DNA of 7,020 nt from SAR324 cluster bacterium. Lineage in GTDB: Bacteria; SAR324; XYD2-FULL-50-16. Numbering within the stretch: position 1 is the first letter of the stretch; each line of letters opens with the position of its first letter. Below, one piece after another: positions 5,341-7,020 of the stretch. The position numbers and the translations under genes are program-made. A model generated the notes under the pieces. That model did not search any database. It saw only the letters and a program-made list of their open reading frames with translations, and was not told the origin of the DNA. The stretch is from assembly GCA_002401295.1 (NCBI GenBank), contig NVSR01000007.1, positions 4,789 to 11,808 on the forward strand, written 5' to 3'.

Positions 5341-7020
5341 ATGTCAGCAACATTATATATAGAGCTAACAGACAAATCACAAACAGATCAAGCTGCGCAA
5401 TTGTTAAGAACTCATCCAATAAATATGAAGCTAAAAAAGATAGGTGCTCAAAACGTACATATCTATGATAGTAAAGATTTACAATGGGCTCATGACGAAA
5501 ACACAGATATGATTAAATGGATGGAAAAGAACCAAGGTAAGTATAGTTTAGATATTAATTCTATAAGTGAAGAAATAGAAGACGCTGGTTATGATGAAGA
5601 CAGTATTTTACAGATGCAAACAGAAGTATTTAAAACACTGAACGTTGAATTTAAAGTTGAATATTATGCTGCATCAAGTGCTTTTAATATAGATGAATGT
5701 TATTTCTCAATTGAGCAGATGAAGAGTATCACTAATAATGGTTCACTTTTGTCAGGACTCGATGAGTATCGTTCATTATATGTTCTACTTTTAGAAGATG
5801 AAACAGAAACAGTCATTACGCAACGTGTTAGTACAAACAAACTTCTCCAAGAGGTAAGGGCGGCTAATGAAGATTTCGAGTGGTATCCAACTACTAATGA
5901 AATTATTGAAGTTGTGTATTGGGACATGATGAAAAAAGATCAATTTGCTAATTACAATGGACATGGTAAGTATGAAAATACGTATAGAACTGTATTGGAC
6001 ATTGGTGCTGGTAACGGTAAGCTTTTTAGTACTATCAAAGATATTGCTGATAGCCAAGAAGACAAGTCTAAACTGAATATCACTAAAGCCTATGCTATAG
6101 AAAAAAGTCAAACACTTATTAATTCTCTTCATGAGGATGTATTTGTTGTAGGTACTGATTTTTACGAGCAGACGCTTATTGATAAACAAGTAGATGTTGT
6201 CTTTTCCAATCCTCCATACAGTGAATATTCTCAATGGTCTACAAAGGTTATTAAAGAATCTAATTGTAATGTCATTTATTTGGTCATTCCAGATAGGTGG
6301 GAGCGCGATAAAGCAATTGCTAATGCTATTGAATCAAGAGGAGCTAAAGTTGCTGTAATAGGTAACTATAGTTTTGAAAACAGTGAAGATAGAAAAGCAC
6401 GTGCTGAGGTTTCTTTGTTAAAGATAACAATTGTAGAAGAAGAAATTAGTTTACACAGAAGTAATAGACATAATAAAGACCCGTTTGATCTTTGGTTTGA
6501 TGAAGTCTTTTCCATTGACATGGATGTTTCCACGAATAGTGATGACATACGCTCATGGGAAGAGGCAGAAAAGAAACGTACAAGAATCAAAGAGTTAGTA
6601 AAAGGACAAAATGTAATTGAGCGTTTAGTGGAACTCTACGATAAAGAACTGAATCACCTTGTAGTTAACTATAAGAAGATAGCAGAACTTGATGGAGATA
6701 TTTTGAAAGAGCTTGGTGTAAGTATCAAAGGATTGAAAGAAGCATTTAAGTTGAAAATAGAGGGCGTAAAAAACCTATATTGGAAAGAGCTTTTTGACAA
6801 CTTAGATACTATCACTTCTAGATTGACATCTTCAAGTAGAGATTCATTGTTAGGTACCTTAACAGAACATACAAATGTTGACTTTACAGTCTCCAACGCT
6901 TATGCAGTTGTTATATGGGCAATCAAAAATGCTAATAAGTATTATGATAGTCAGCTTCTTGAGTTGTATTTTGGCCTGTCTCGATCAGAGAATGTTAGAT
7001 TGTATAAATCTAATACTAAA
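5341..7020 (+). CDS. Putative N6-adenine DNA methyltransferase, DUF4942-like C-terminus, 3' end outside the window
   Basis: Open for 560 codons to the right edge with no stop, so the end is missing. Residues 1-175 form an N-terminal region of unknown function. The methyltransferase core follows: WYPTT at 181-185, motif I DIGAGNG at 220-226 (SAM binding), and catalytic motif IV NPPY at 290-293, preceded by the hydrophobic strand DVVFS. This is the hallmark of amino-methyltransferases acting on adenine in DNA. From about residue 425 comes a mostly helical region (YWKELFDNL, then VSNAYAVVIWAIKNANKYYDSQLLEL, and VRLYKSNTK at the edge). It resembles the DUF4942 region that follows methyltransferase domains in plasmid and phage proteins; I recall this resemblance but have not searched for it. 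No endonuclease gene accompanies it, so it looks like a solitary methyltransferase. It is the second gene of the leader 2 unit, 2 bases after the 488-residue gene. Confidence 0.85.
   Translation, partial: MSATLYIELTDKSQTDQAAQLLRTHPINMKLKKIGAQNVHIYDSKDLQWAHDENTDMIKWMEKNQGKYSLDINSISEEIEDAGYDEDSILQMQTEVFKTLNVEFKVEYYAASSAFNIDECYFSIEQMKSITNNGSLLSGLDEYRSLYVLLLEDETETVITQRVSTNKLLQEVRAANEDFEWYPTTNEIIEVVYWDMMKKDQFANYNGHGKYENTYRTVLDIGAGNGKLFSTIKDIADSQEDKSKLNITKAYAIEKSQTLINSLHEDVFVVGTDFYEQTLIDKQVDVVFSNPPYSEYSQWSTKVIKESNCNVIYLVIPDRWERDKAIANAIESRGAKVAVIGNYSFENSEDRKARAEVSLLKITIVEEEISLHRSNRHNKDPFDLWFDEVFSIDMDVSTNSDDIRSWEEAEKKRTRIKELVKGQNVIERLVELYDKELNHLVVNYKKIAELDGDILKELGVSIKGLKEAFKLKIEGVKNLYWKELFDNLDTITSRLTSSSRDSLLGTLTEHTNVDFTVSNAYAVVIWAIKNANKYYDSQLLELYFGLSRSENVRLYKSNTK

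Noticed and set aside
5791..6234. Reverse-strand open frame of 147 codons
   Set aside because: It lies wholly inside the methyltransferase gene on the other strand. Its product is rich in Ile, Phe and Ser as expected from antisense of AT-rich code, and it would overlap the conserved motif I and NPPY region.

Overview
The window is AT-rich (roughly one third G+C by eye) and tightly packed. Every credible gene is on the + strand. Shine-Dalgarno sites are bacterial (AGGAG, AAGGA, AAAGGAG). Gene content is typical accessory DNA: two large proteins with DNA adenine-methyltransferase signatures and no recognisable restriction endonuclease, three proteins of unknown function, and one membrane miniprotein. 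I saw no rRNA, tRNA, transposase, integrase or CRISPR array. The protein style and layout suggest a large plasmid or phage-plasmid of a low-GC gammaproteobacterium (Vibrionales, Shewanella or a relative). That placement is inference from general resemblance and was not tested.

Layout. (1) 11-1693 encodes a 560-residue protein with an N-terminal plasmid-type domain and a C-terminal adenine-methyltransferase domain; its frame is open to the left edge. One base after its stop lies a 30-codon ORF (1695-1787) for a single-span membrane peptide. (2) 1813-1877 is a structured leader with a convincing intrinsic terminator and a longer hairpin that excludes it. It heads a coupled pair of unknown genes (1901-2404 and 2414-3751). 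(3) 3781-3851 is a second leader of the same design. It heads another coupled pair: a protein with a duplicated module and two zinc-ribbon-like Cys clusters (3872-5338), then a second large methyltransferase (5341 to beyond the right edge).

The repeated plan of one switch-like leader followed by two coupled genes is the most interesting thing here. It suggests that one regulatory RNA class controls several accessory operons on the same element. The two methyltransferases probably modify the element's own DNA, for protection from restriction or for regulation. Clamp-binding-like peptides (QLDLY in the first protein, QLSLF in the 445-residue protein) suggest that some products act at the replication fork. 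How the unknown proteins contribute cannot be told from the sequence.
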